Origin: Ancylostoma caninum | Taxonomy: Eukaryota; Nematoda; Chromadorea; Rhabditida; Ancylostomatidae | Direction of reading: 5' to 3' | DNA: 64,000 nt | Assembly (NCBI GenBank): GCA_037903475.1 | Contig: JBAJFG010000492.1 | Location: 1,798,001-1,862,000, forward strand | Shown here: positions 37,633 through 48,160 of the stretch, piece by piece | How positions within the stretch are numbered: the stretch's first letter is position 1 | Layout: every line of letters starts with the position of its first letter | Notes under the pieces: generated by a model | The model's database searches: none | The model's input: the letters and a program-made list of their open reading frames with translations, nothing else | Told to the model about the DNA's origin: nothing | Program-made: the position numbers and the translations under genes

Positions 37633-38860
37633 CTGGGCCGGTAGTAAACCCCCATGTCGCGACATCCAAGATGCGAACCCGTTGGCACCAAGTTCGCGAC
37701 ATCTGCGAACACGTCGCGAGAATTTCGCGACATCAATGTGTGTTTCGCTAATCAATGTATCTCCATTGAACTCATTCAGCAGAGAACGTGCGCACATGGC
37801 CTAGTGGGTAGCGCGTTTGCCGCAAGAACCCGACACTGTTGTGATAGGGAGGTTCGCTTCCTAAACATTCCAAGCCTTTTGCAAAACCACAGCAAGACGT
37901 GTATCCTGTCTTAGAGAACTTTGTTTGCAGAGTGAGTGACTACATACCTTACATAATCATATGAAACATTCACATACACTTCTTTCTCCACTTCAAATTT
38001 TGAGTAACTCCTAAGAACTCCATACTTTGCAGGAGTTCTTTTAATCCTTCCCCAGTACTTTGAAATTCTAGTTCGAAGTCCCTGCCAAAAAGCAATCCAA
38101 GCAGGAATGATCAGGCCCCACACGTCAGCTGAATGTGAAGCTTTCGATCTGCATGGTCCATGCTCTTTTTGTGATATCTCACACCTTTTCGCATCGTAAC
38201 CGCTCCACTTATCCTATTCGCCGAAACCTGTGAAAGAGTTACCTCCTTTGATTTGCGGATTGTTTGTCCGGATCATTTAGCAACTATTTCACAGATCCCT
38301 TTACAATGAGGAAAGCTGGCTAAAAGCGCTATGTACGAAGTACTCGATGGTTCTCTAAAATCTCTAAAATGAATGTGAAATATCTGAAAATTTCCTCGTC
38401 TTGTGTCTTCTTATCAAACTGTGTATCACACTTACGATTGGATAAAGCAAGGCATATGGACAAAGGTTTAAGAGCTTCATACATCTGCGCTGTTTCAAAG
38501 GAGCTTCGTTTTGATCTTGTTCTGAGAATGACCTCTGCCGATGCCTGACCGTTCTCTTGTCAAAGAACCGGACGTTCACGATCTCCGTTCGAGTTCGTGA
38601 CATCACGCCTCGTTGACTTCCACACTATTTCCTCAACTTTTGCTGTCTGCGCCTCATGACCAAGAGGTCACGAACATGGCTACCAACCACTGTCGCGACA
38701 TAGTCATTGAAATTAGTTGCCAACTATGTCGCGACATCAGCGAGAGCGCCCTCTTTATCATGGGAAGTTCATGAACATCTCGCGACAAAAGTGAGCGACG
38801 CTGTCGCGACATGTTGGCAGCTAAGAGTTCACGAGATCGGGGGGTTTACTACTAGCCCTG
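37633..38860. mobile_element. DNA-transposon-like element with subterminal TGTCGCGACA motifs (about 1.2 kb)
   Basis: The ends are inverted repeats. The left reads GGGCCGGTAGTAAACCCCC and the right, complemented, GGGCTAGTAGTAAACCCCC. Just inside both ends are clustered copies of the palindrome TGTCGCGACA. Perfect copies are at 37655, 38691, 38727 and 38802, with imperfect ones near 37693, 37711, 37723 and 38777. Clustered subterminal motifs are typical transposase-binding arrays of several DNA-transposon superfamilies. No transposase is readable and no target duplication is clear, so the class is unknown. A tRNA-like segment lies inside. Confidence 0.65.
37790..37866 (+). pseudogene. tRNA-like sequence inside the 37.6-38.9 kb element
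   Basis: A perfect A-box-like TGGCCTAGTGG (37797-37807) is followed 43 bp later by GGTTCGCTTCC (37851-37861), one base off the B-box consensus. The spacing suggests a Leu/Ser-type tRNA with a long variable arm. I cannot fold an acceptor stem, so this is a tRNA-derived SINE head or a pseudogene rather than a tRNA gene. Confidence 0.45.
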
Positions 38861-39303
38861 CCGTCGAACCAATTATTTGCGAGCTTTATCAGGATTTCAT
38901 GAGAAATTACATCTTATCCGTTATCAAGCAACTCTTTCTCCGAAAAAGCAGTTATCAGCAAAAGACATTAAATTTATTGGTGTAAATAAGGCCTATACAG
39001 TAAGGCCACAGGCCAAAGTTTCAGGTGAGCTGAAACGAAAGGTCATCTCAGTGTTCAGCTAGGTCAGCTGGATGCCCGCTGACTTCAGGCGTGTCAAGAA
39101 AGAGTTTATAGTGATACAATCGGAGTTGACTAAATTAACTCGGCGTCGAGCAAGTGGTCAACTCCAAGCTGACCGGTCAGAAAACTGGAGAAATAGCGTT
39201 GCCAGTATAGGAGGAACTAGTGAGCACCTCTCAACTTACTTGAGCTCAACTCCGAATTGACATGCATAGTAACAGAATAACATCTAGCTCGCAATGCAAA
39301 TTG

Positions 39304-39314
39304 TTGTGTACGAT
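39304..39314. repeat. Target-site duplication of the RTE element (3' side)
   Basis: TTGTGTACGAT here is repeated exactly at about 42431-42442, just beyond the tRNA-like head of the LINE. The 11-bp match brackets the whole element and so fixes its ends. Confidence 0.7.
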
Positions 39315-39322
39315 CTTCTTCT

Positions 39323-42125
39323 TTAGCGTTTGTCCCGTTCGTTGACGGGGTCCGCTTTTCTGATCTTCTGACGCCATTTAGCTCTATCGTGAGCCTGGTC
39401 CGGGTGGGGGCCCCCATGCTTCAGATCCACATGCACTGTGTCCAGCCACCGTTGCTTCGGCCGTCTTTTTGGTCGTTTTCCTGGTATCTCGAGATCAAGG
39501 GTTACCTTGCAGACGGTGTCTTTGTTGGCGCGCAGTACGTGGCCATACCATCTAAGGCGGGTTTCGCGGAGCTTGTCAGCAATCGTGGTGATGCCGAACC
39601 GCTCTCGGATCTTTTCATTGCGTTTGCGGTCCACACGCGTGATACCAGCCATCCATCGTAACATGCTCATCTCCATCACACCCAGGCGGCGTTCCACTTC
39701 CTTGGTGGCCGGCCAGCATTCTGCACCATACAATGCGACGAGGCTAACAACTGCTCGATACACCTTCGACTTGAAGCGATTCAGGATCTTCTTGTCGCAC
39801 AGCACTCCCGTCATTGAGCGCCACTTCAGCCATGCAGCGTTGATGCGACTGACGACTTCATGGGCAAGGTTGCCATCGGCTGACAGTGTTGAGCCGAGAT
39901 ACTTGAAGTAGTCGGTTCTCGGAAGGTCATTGCCATCAAATTGAATGGTGGCGGGCTAATTCATATCGGTCGTCATATAGTCAGTCTTCTTGACATTGAG
40001 CCGAAGGCCGAACCGCGTTCGCTCCAGGCCTGTGTCTGTCGTTCAAGGTCCTCCTTTTGTTCCGATGCGAGCATGACGTCACCTGCGTACAGCAGAGTCC
40101 ATGGCATCGGTCTCTGGAGGTCTCTCGTAACAGCATCTATGACGACGATGAAGAGAAGCGGTGAGAGGGCCGATCCTTGATGGAGATGGGGAATTCCCCT
40201 GACGTGCCCGCCTGCACTCGACTCCTCGGGTCCGCGTAGAGAATCCTAACCCACTCGATGAGCTCCTCTGGAATGCCGTGCCCCCGCAACGAGTACCAGA
40301 TGACTTCATGTGGCACGCGATCAAAAGCTTTCTCCAGATCGAGGAATGCTAGATGCAGTGGCTTCTGCTTCTACCGGTATTTCTCGATCATCAGTCGAGC
40401 CGCATGAATTGCATCCGTAGTTCTGCAGTTGGATACGAACCCACACTGGTTCGTGGTAACTCGGATGATGCCGCGTATTCGGTGGTCGATAATGCATTCG
40501 AATATCTTCATACTGTGAGACAGTAGACGTATTGGCCGATACTTTGACCAATCCGCAAGGTTGTCTTTCCTCTTCCAGATCGAGATTGTGGTACTCTTCT
40601 GCCAATCCGCAGGGGTCTTCTTCTCTGCGATGATCTGGTTGAAGAACAACGTCAGCCATTCAGCTGAGTTCCAGTGTCTCGACTTCCATAGTTCCGCCGC
40701 AACGTCATCAGGACCCGTCGCTTTTCCTGGCTTCATCCGCCTTAACGCAGCCACGGTTTTATCCAAGGTGATCTGCTGAATAGGACCTTAAGTTGGCGGT
40801 AATTGTGGAATGGGTGGATGGCTGAATTCTTCTGTGGAGATCTTCTCGAAGTAGTCACACCACCTCTTCGTTGCCTTCCGGCGGTCTGATATGAGATGAC
40901 CGTGTTCGTCGTTAACTCCGTAGAACTTTTCGACGCCTTCGGCCTGCCGCTGGCGAGCCCTCGCCAGTCGGTTTATGAGGCGTTCCCCGCCATCTTTCTC
41001 ATCTAGCTTCTTGCTTACATTGTCGTAGTGCTCAGCCTTCGTGGCAGCCACAGCCTTCTTTGCTGCTTTCTTCGCTTCTAGATACTTCTGCCAGTTATCA
41101 TCCGTCTTGTTACCGAGAGACGTTTCTTTCCGCGCACTTTCACTTCATCCGTCCATAGCCACGCCTGTTTGCCAATTGTCCGGCGACCTGGTTTAGTCGT
41201 GCAAGCTCTGAACGTGCCACTTCTACAATGGCTCGGGTTGCCTTCTTCCAGGGTCTCGTCGACGGTTGTGACCGGCGGCAACTTGATGGTAGAAGTTACT
41301 GTGGCTTCCTTCTCCTTCAACCGCCACCACTTGATTCATGCCGGCCGTCACGCATCCTCCTTGGCGGCATGATTTTCATGGTGCAGATAAGCGGACGATG
41401 CTGCGTTGCCACGGTCTTGTAGGGTAAAACTTTCGCATCGGTAATTAGCTTCTGATCGCGATGTCGTGCGAAAACGAAGTCCATCTGGGTCTTCACGTTG
41501 CCACTGTAGAAGGAGACGAGGTGAGAAGGACGGTTTCGAAACTTTGTATTCATTATGACGAGGTTGTAAGAGTTAGCATATTCCAGAATGCGCTCGCCAT
41601 CTTCATTCCGCGTCCCGTAGCCAAAACCTCCATGGCATCTGTAACCGTCCTTTGCCACTCCTACGTGGCCATTTAGATCTCCTCGACGACGATTGTGTCT
41701 TCCTGTGGTACTTCGGCGGTCTTCTCGTCAGGCAGCATCCAGAATTCATCTTTGACCTGGTCACAACAGCCTGTCTATGGTGTGTACGCCGAGAAGAAGT
41801 GAAGGCGTTGATTTGCGGTGATGATGACGAGCTTCAAGAGGCAGTCATCGAAACGCTGAACCTCGGCTATCGAGTCACGGAAGCGTTAAAAGACGAATAT
41901 GCCCACACCGTTCCTGGTCTTCGGACTGCCGTTGTAGACTACTTTGAAGCCGTGACCTATCTTCTTTGACTTGTTACCAGATCATATTGTTTCTTGCACT
42001 GCGCACAAGTCAATTCGAAGATGCTCGAGTGCTTCTGCCAGTTCACATGAACGGCCTGTCAACGTGCCGACGTTCGAGGTTGCAATGCGCGTCTTGGCTA
42101 CGTTGTGATCCTTGACGATTCGCAT
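39323..42125 (-). pseudogene. RTE endonuclease/reverse transcriptase polyprotein, broken
   Basis: The frame starts at the ATG at 42123-42125 (MRIVKDHNVAKTRIATSNVG, then LTGRSCELAEAL, DLCAVQET), the N-terminal APE endonuclease block. It has stops after QETI and GIFVF. The endonuclease continues at 41.66-41.32 kb (NLVIMNTKFRNR, TQMDFVFARHRDQKL). The reverse transcriptase spans about 40.77-40.03 kb: KPGKATGPDDVAAELWK, WSKYRPIRLLSHSMKIFE, FLDLEKAFDRVPHEVIWY, then LLYAGDVMLAS, where the second catalytic Asp-pair position reads YAGD instead of YADD. The C-terminal part (39.96-39.32 kb) has YKVYRAVVSLVALYGAECW-like and LRETRLRWYGHVLRA blocks. Stops interrupt it in several places, so it cannot make an active enzyme. 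Confidence 0.9.
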
Positions 42126-42342
42126 TCTTGCCCCCCCCCCCACGATGCCACCGTTCGCGAAACATCGAGGACTCTCGCATATTTTTCACACTAACCGGGC
42201 TTCGAAAGTCGCGTCGATTCCCGTGGACGCCGTAGCTTTTATCTTAGAACCATTTGTTGTTATTGATCATATGGGTGTGACGTGAGGTCTTCCTGAGCCG
42301 GCCTGTCACGACGGCCTGTCGCTCGAATATGGGAGGCGGCAG

Positions 42343-42418
42343 CGGCGGGATTCGAACCCGAGATCCCGTGAGGACATGGTGCTCTAAAGCAGCGCTTTAG
42401 ACCACTAGGCCATCTCGC
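42343..42418 (-). pseudogene. tRNA-like Pol III head at the 5' end of the RTE element
   Basis: On the minus strand a perfect A box, TGGCCTAGTGG (42403-42413), is followed by a perfect B box, GGTTCGAATCC (42349-42359), 43 bp apart. The T arm CGGGTTCGAATCCCG pairs, and the long spacing fits a Leu-type variable arm. The acceptor stem does not pair and the anticodon arm has a mismatch, so it is tRNA-derived, not a working tRNA. It sits inside the LINE's target duplication. Confidence 0.75.
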
Positions 42419-42949
42419 ACCACCATATAGTTTGTGTACGATGGTTGTACATAAACAATATGTAGGTTCAAGAGACTCTCTCGCGACTCTACTTTGATCC
42501 TAGTGCTTCTGTTACTACCTCAGTAGTAACAGACTATCTACATAATGGCTTTATTGAAAAACGAGGTAAACGACACAGGTGGAAGTGAGGTGGCTGCGGC
42601 TTCTTGGTTTGCTGGACTGCTGGCTGGACCTACTGGTTAGGACAAGTACTGATGTGGACTGACTTGACCACACCCAACCCTGGGTTTATATGCAGGCTTG
42701 TTTGCCAGTAGTCGTGCTATCAAGCGACTATCAGGATCGCCTGCGGTATGGCCATTTTGCATCGCCGCTACCAGCTGACCGGTAAACCACAACAATAATC
42801 ATTCAAATATTTTGAGAACTGCTAGCATGGGTATATGAAGGAAGGAGCAGGTTAGGACCCATCCACAGATACAAAGGAGAAAATCGGATCACGGAGATAC
42901 GATGTCACCAAAATCGCTCGCACAGCATTTCCCACGAAATTGGGTACCG

Positions 42950-43140
42950 GCGCTTGACGGGTGGACTCCTAGAATGATCTCATTTTTCCACTTGTGCGTT
43001 CTGGAACACTCTTCCCGCAGCTGTTCCTCGTACTGGAGAAAAGATGAAATCTCTTGAAATTTGCAAATCCGCAAAATCCTTGCAAAGAAATCGATGGTCG
43101 CTACAAGATGGCCCCACTCCGGCAAACTCATTTCCACTAG
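42950..43140 (-). CDS. Candidate exon, unknown protein
   Basis: The minus strand encodes MSLPEWGHLVATIDFFARIL, then FLQYEEQLREECSRTHKWKN and EIILGVHPSSAG. It is preceded by CTTCTAG and followed by GCCG|GTACCC, so it could be a spliced exon. The composition looks like real protein, but no family is recognised and no neighbouring exon was found. It lies between an RTE and a mariner relic and may be a captured or decayed fragment. Confidence 0.28.
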
Positions 43141-43330
43141 AAGAAGTTAGACGAAAGTAGTAGAAATCTTACGAACTCACACCAGCGGTTCTGGGTACAG
43201 TACTCTGCGTCCTTTGAATTGAAGTTGGGGCGTGGGTATCATCACTACTTGGAGAAGTCGATTATTTGAGCCTGTGAGACCTTGCTCTTCGTTTGTACTT
43301 CACTACAGTCCGTGGAATTCCGAACTATTA

Positions 43331-44211
43331 GGTTGTAACATAAGTTTCCGCTGTTCTGTAATTTTCGACAGAAAAGTTTTATAAAAAGTCGTGTAACAGC
43401 AGGTATCAAACGAAGTATGCACTACAAGAGGCGATGGCCTTTGCCGTTCTTTCAGCAGCAGCTTGACTCCGCTGCTCCAGAACTCTGTGGACTACGAGGC
43501 AAAGAACTGAGTCGGCCAGTGCAGGAGGTCACTTACTTTGGCAAATAGGTTCTCGTATAGCATACAATCTTGTGATCTGATAACCAGCGTATGATTTGAG
43601 CTAGATTTATGTTACATAAAGCACAATTGAAATCTCCTCTGCGAGCTCTTCTGTTTTCCGGAGAGTTCGACCGAGAAAATTAAGGCGCCTTCACGGTGTG
43701 GCAAAATGTTGTGGTTTCCACAGAGCGCATGGAACTGGTCCCAAAATCCCACCAGTCAGTGTCCGCAAATGGTTGATGTTTGTAGCCACAGTGTAAGAAA
43801 TCCCACTTAATCCGTTCCAAGAGAGAAAACGGCGTAATCAAAATTTTGGGTTACCAAATTTGGTGCCTCTGCCTGAGATTGCACAACCATAAAATAGGGG
43901 AAGGAAGTATCATGGAGAATAAGAATGGCCTCAAGATTGCACCAGCCAAATTTGGTTGGCGTCATCTAATGCTATTGTAAAATTATTATTCGTGAAAGTG
44001 CAGTTACCGAATTTGCACTTTTGAAGGGTTGACTCCGGAGTACATCACATTTTCAAAATGAGACACAGAAAGAGCTCTCACAGTCCAGAATGTTTGCGGG
44101 ATCATGCGCTTCAAAACAGTATCCAGACATGCGCGAAATCCAATAGGTTTTCATTTATTAGAAGCCTTTGAAAATGCCTATGCGGAAACAGCGGAAGCTT
44201 ATGTTACAACC
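43331..44211. mobile_element. Internally deleted mariner-like element (881 bp)
   Basis: The left terminus is GGTTGTAACATAAGTTTCCG and the right terminus (complement) is GGTTGTAACATAAGCTTCCG. Both are flanked by TA (43329-43330 and 44212-44213). The repeats are about 25 bp long with one mismatch in the first 20. This terminus differs from the neighbouring mariner at 44.6 kb, so it is another family. No transposase is readable; 0.9 kb is shorter than a full mariner. Confidence 0.82.
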
Positions 44212-44410
44212 TAATAAAATGACTCTTAAATCTTGTGTTTCAGAAGTCATGAATTAAACCTATGGAATAAAAGCTACACTGCATAAGGAGATATCCGTAT
44301 CTATGTCAGAGAACATGGCCAGCTCTTGGTAATCTTGTGAAGAAAACACTCAATTAACCGTTCCTATTTTGGGCGGAAAACAAATTTAGTGCTGTGATAT
44401 TACGCAACAG

Positions 44411-44564
44411 AAGAACAGCAATTGACCACCTCGTTAACAACAGTACCCGTGGAAGTTCCCGCTCCTGAGGTGACGCGTACTGTTTGTAAGGGCTGTCAGA
44501 GTGTAACAGCCGTAAACGAACAGCGTGATATCATCGCCCATGTGCGAAGGAATTGCAGCCGCAA
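44411..44564 (+). CDS. Candidate exon with a C2HC-like zinc finger
   Basis: The plus strand encodes EQQLTTSLTTVPVEVPAPEV and then VCKGCQSVTAVNEQRDIIAH, followed by VRRNCSRK. The pattern C-x2-C-x16-H-x4-C could bind zinc. It is flanked by CAACAG (possible acceptor) and AA|GTACGT (good donor). It lies between two mariner relics, the second only 72 bp downstream. No partner exons were found, so it may belong to a gene broken by these insertions. Confidence 0.38.
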
Positions 44565-44636
44565 GTACGTACTCTTGTGTTCCACAAAGATTTTATTTTA
44601 TTTCAATGTACTCAAAGGTGCGCCTGAGGAGCATTA

Positions 44637-45900
44637 GGTTGGTGCAAAAATAATGCGCGTTTTCCGCTGCTTCATCTTCGGTGCAGAAAACTTCCTGTGT
44701 TTCTCATGAGGTATGAGAAGTTGCATATGGTTTTGTAGCAAATTTCATGGCCTTTTCAAATATCTCATGCATTTTTAGCCAAGTTCATGTTTTTGGTGGA
44801 TTTTTAGTTGTGGAACGAAAGGCGCCAAAACAAGTTTTTTGCCAAACTCACTTCAGCGAGCTGATACTCGACGGCATCGCAGCAAGAATCGCTCGGAATA
44901 CCATCATAGTTTTGGCGAAGGGAGTGTGAGCGAATGCATTCCGCCGAGCTGCTTCCGGATTTTTCGGCTTGGTGTGCCTTGCTTCGAAAGTAAGGAATGT
45001 CGCATAGGTCTTCCTGGAGTTTGCGATCCCCAGCTGATGACAATTATCAAAGAGCACCCATTCAGAACAACACATTTCGTTTCGCAGAACCTCGCCGGTG
45101 ATTGTTGTCAGACCATCCCTCCCTTCAGTAAAAATGGGAGGATGAAAAAGCTCGATGAGTTGATGTCGCGCATACTGAACGAGTACCACATTGATCCTCG
45201 TTAAGAGGTCTGCTTCGCGCCTTTGTAGCGAAAGAATTGCGACTAAATCGGTTGCTTAGTAATAAAATATGAAGTATAGACCGTCTTCGATAAAATGAGG
45301 TGCCTTGCTCAGCAGTTGAACGAGGATGATACACCTAAACACTCCCAGAAACTGAAGCAACACCAAAATAAGGTCACAGCGATTTTGTGGCGAGCTGCTG
45401 CGAAAATTGCACAGTGCAGCTCATTCATTCTTTCTCATCTGGGAACTACTTTCAAGATGTAAATGAAATAAATTAGTAACTTCACTGTGTGATCCCAGCG
45501 TTCCTCAACAAAACGGATTCTACACTCCAACACAGCACCGTGCACGCACACCTTGCACGACCGATACTTCACAGGCTGCAGCAACTGGACTAGGAAGCTC
45601 GGACTCCCACATCATAATCAGCAAACTTCTCGCTCACCGACAACCACTTCCCCGAGAACCTGAACGACTTCTGCCGGGAGAATTTTCTCGAAGACTAAAG
45701 TGATACCAAAATTGCCCTCCGGAATTTCGTCGATTTTAGGAGGTACTGTCAGAATTGCACTGTAGTCGGAGAACACCCACCTTAACGCTAAGAATTTGCG
45801 GATTACAATAGTTCTAAGCCTTTTGAAAAAGATCGACATGAAAGAAGTTATGAGGTTCGGAATCAAAGGCATGAAAACGCGCATTATTTTTGCACCAACC
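44637..45900 (+). mobile_element. Near full-length mariner with decayed transposase (1264 bp)
   Basis: The termini are GGTTGGTGCAAAAATAATGC and its complement; the repeats are identical through about 28 bp. They are flanked by TA at 44635-44636 and 45901-45902. Length is that of an intact mariner. On the plus strand the transposase is still traceable: CDPQLMTIIKEHPFRTTHFV and GRMKKLDELMSRILNEYHI (44.98-45.20 kb) match the helix-turn-helix to linker region, and later scraps (KQHQNKVTAILWRAAAK) lie in shifted frames. Multiple stops and frameshifts make it a pseudogene. Confidence 0.9.
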
Positions 45901-46081
45901 TAATAAAAAAAACACGAATATGAGTGGAATTCCGATTTCCAATCCCATTGATTTGACTTTCCGCTCAATCCTGCTACCGTATGATCCTTGTTGGGACCAG
46001 GAATGAACGGAATTAGATTTGAAGTTTTCGAAGTCGGCGGAATTCCGGAAGTGCAGAGTTCCCAATGTTTGTACGTATGTA

Positions 46082-47080
46082 CAGGGCTGGGATCAGGGGT
46101 GTGCGGAATTTTCCGTTTTCTGTTTTACGCTTTCCGTTTTCCGCCCATTTTTGGCCTTCCGTCTTACGTTTTACAACAACTTTTAGTTTTTCGTCTATAA
46201 CTTCTTCCAAAGCAAAGCGTGGGAGTTCTAATTTTTATGGGAGTTGTGGATACTCATGGAAGATGGAAACAAGGAATAACCCCTCCACTCCATTGACTTC
46301 ACGTTTTTTAAGAAAAAATTTTCTCACAGCGGCCTAAATCTGTAATTTGGCACCATCCGCAATGTCTCATAAAATGACGTCTATCGTTAGGATCTGACCA
46401 CGAATTGGTTCCTTGCAGCAGAGCCAACCCGTACATGTTTGAAAATGTGCATGCGCTGACCACTGGCCGACATCTACAAAGACTATGTGAGATTAGTTCA
46501 GCACATTCATGCACTCATTCATTCATTAACCACCGTATTAACCACCATAGTTACCTTTTTGTCCGAATTTTTGCAGAATAGGCCTGCTCTAAAGTAAAGC
46601 AAAGAAGTCGGACTTTTCACACTTTACAGTTTTTCGTCTTAGTAAGTCAGTGAGAAATATGCTCATTGATTATATAATTCTGATAATCTCTCGTAACTAG
46701 GTGAAGGATAGATACTCCTCGATCTCCCTATACTCTAGGCGTTTGAAGTAAGTAACATCACTAAAGTTACCTAATTACTTGGAAGAGTCACCACTTATGC
46801 TCATCAAAAAGATACTTAGGAAATTCAATTTTAAGGAGGACTTTTGGTCACAAACCCGTTTTCCGCCCATTTTTGGCCTTCCGTTTTCCGTTTTATGGGA
46901 TTTAAAATATTACTTCCGCACATCCCTGGCTGGGATGCATGAAATGTTGACCACGCAGACAGGCGATGCCTAGCGCGATTGCTCATCCTATAGACGATGT
47001 AATGCTTGGAGATGCAGGCTATGGAAGTTGGTTTGCTATCCTGGTTTAGCTTGGTTACGTGTTCATGAATCCTAGCCTAA
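46082..47080. mobile_element. 155-bp-family MITE, copy 2, split by a hAT insertion
   Basis: Twelve bases of the left terminus (CAGGGCTGGGAT, 46082-46093) are separated from the rest of the MITE (46937-47080) by a hAT element. Removing the hAT and one target copy restores 156 bp, matching the 155 bp of copy 1 at 37.3 kb. The right terminus (complement) reads TTAGGCTAGGATTCATGAA. Confidence 0.8.
46094..46928. mobile_element. hAT-type element (835 bp) with perfect 8-bp target duplication
   Basis: The termini are CAGGGGTGTGCGGAA and, from the other side, CAGGGATGTGCGGAA. GCTGGGAT flanks both ends exactly (46086-46093 and 46929-46936), the diagnostic 8-bp hAT duplication. A sequence of about 36 bp starting TCCGTTTTCCGCCCATTTTT-like occurs near both ends in direct orientation (about 46.13 and 46.86 kb). 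No transposase frame is recognised, so it is non-autonomous. Confidence 0.88.
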
Positions 47081-48160
47081 GAGATTGGAATTAGTTTGAA
47101 CAATGTGTTTTTATGTTTATTAGCGTTTTGAACGCGCACAAATCAAAGTTACGAATGCAACAGCGTGACTGAAGGCTGAGAAGAAAATGAATGATTCTTG
47201 TTTTGAAGTGAGCACAGCCCAGCCGCCGATATTGTGATCGCAGAACAAGGGAACTTCCACATCTTGAAGAGGAGATCATTATGCATCACTCACACCTATT
47301 TTTGTAAGGCTTTTTGCAGAAAAGGCTTCTAGTATCCTCAAGAACCAGCCCAGTGGAATTTCGGCACCTTTTCTGCGAAATACTCTGCAGTATTCTGGCA
47401 CTCCGGATTCTGTGTTGATTCATTTGGCAGTATCCTATGCTGTTTGGTTGCCAGCATATGTTAACTAAGGGAGAACAGAAGATTTCGGATGTTTTATTGA
47501 ATTTAGCGGTAAATGTCTAAGCTGAGTAGGCTCACTCTTGTAGCGACTCCGCCATTTTCCTCATGAGCTACCATACTATGCCGAACTTGACAATCATGTT
47601 TGAAACATTGTGAATGACCAGATAAAGTCGGTAGCACAAATTCATTTCTAATGTATACAGAAAAAAACTGATGGTTTTTGCCAAGAATTGTTGTCAGCCT
47701 CTATTCAGCCGATACTACATTAGGTTTTCGCATGTTTCTCTCAATTTCTAATCTTGATCAGCAACACTGGCAAGCAAACTTTTACTTATAAGAGCTCAGC
47801 AAAAATCAATCAACCTGTATGAATAATACCCAATATTGTAGCTACAATTTAGTAGTTCATCCGTATAAAAAAATCTATACGAAAGCCATTTCTTTCTAGC
47901 CAAGTCCCTTCTTAAATCGTGAACAAACTCAGTCCTAACAATGCTCATTTCGTACAATATCCATCTAACGCGTCGACAGTTATCCATGGCAACTAATTCC
48001 TCCACAAATTGCCATAATCTGCCAAATCAGTGGGAACGCTCACTGCACTTCAGGACTTTCTTTCATGAAAAAGTATTCGCTCGAACAGCATACACGTCAA
48101 ACGTTTCCGTGCATCCACTTATCTCGGAATTTAGAAGACTTGGCACTTTAAACACCATTA
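47081..48160. other. No supported gene
   Basis: Between the MITE and the hydrophobic frame. A 69-codon minus frame (47796-48005, with WILYEMSIVRTEFVHDLRRD) has a protein-like composition but no recognisable family or clear splice sites. Confidence 0.4.

Larger units (their letters stand above)
39315..42430 (-). mobile_element. RTE-clade non-LTR retrotransposon with tRNA-like 5' end (decayed, about 3.1 kb)
   Basis: Sense is the minus strand. From 5' to 3': a tRNA-like A/B-box segment (42343-42418), a leader of about 0.2 kb with a C11 tract (42131-42141 on the plus strand), an APE-type endonuclease, a reverse transcriptase and a C-terminal domain. The element ends CGCTAAAGAAGAAG without poly(A), as RTE elements do. 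An 11-bp duplication TTGTGTACGAT flanks both ends, so the tRNA-like part was inserted together with the LINE. In-frame stops and a YAGD catalytic box show it is dead. Confidence 0.88.

Noticed and set aside
37655..38811. Repeated TGTCGCGACA as a CRISPR-like array
   Set aside because: Motifs are short, irregularly spaced and confined to the two ends of an inverted-repeat element in a eukaryotic genome.
41652..41969. 105-codon plus ORF
   Set aside because: Antisense shadow of the RTE endonuclease region.
42509..42532. Perfect 10-bp hairpin CTGTTACTAC/GTAGTAACAG
   Set aside because: Too short to separate from chance in AT-rich DNA; no other support.
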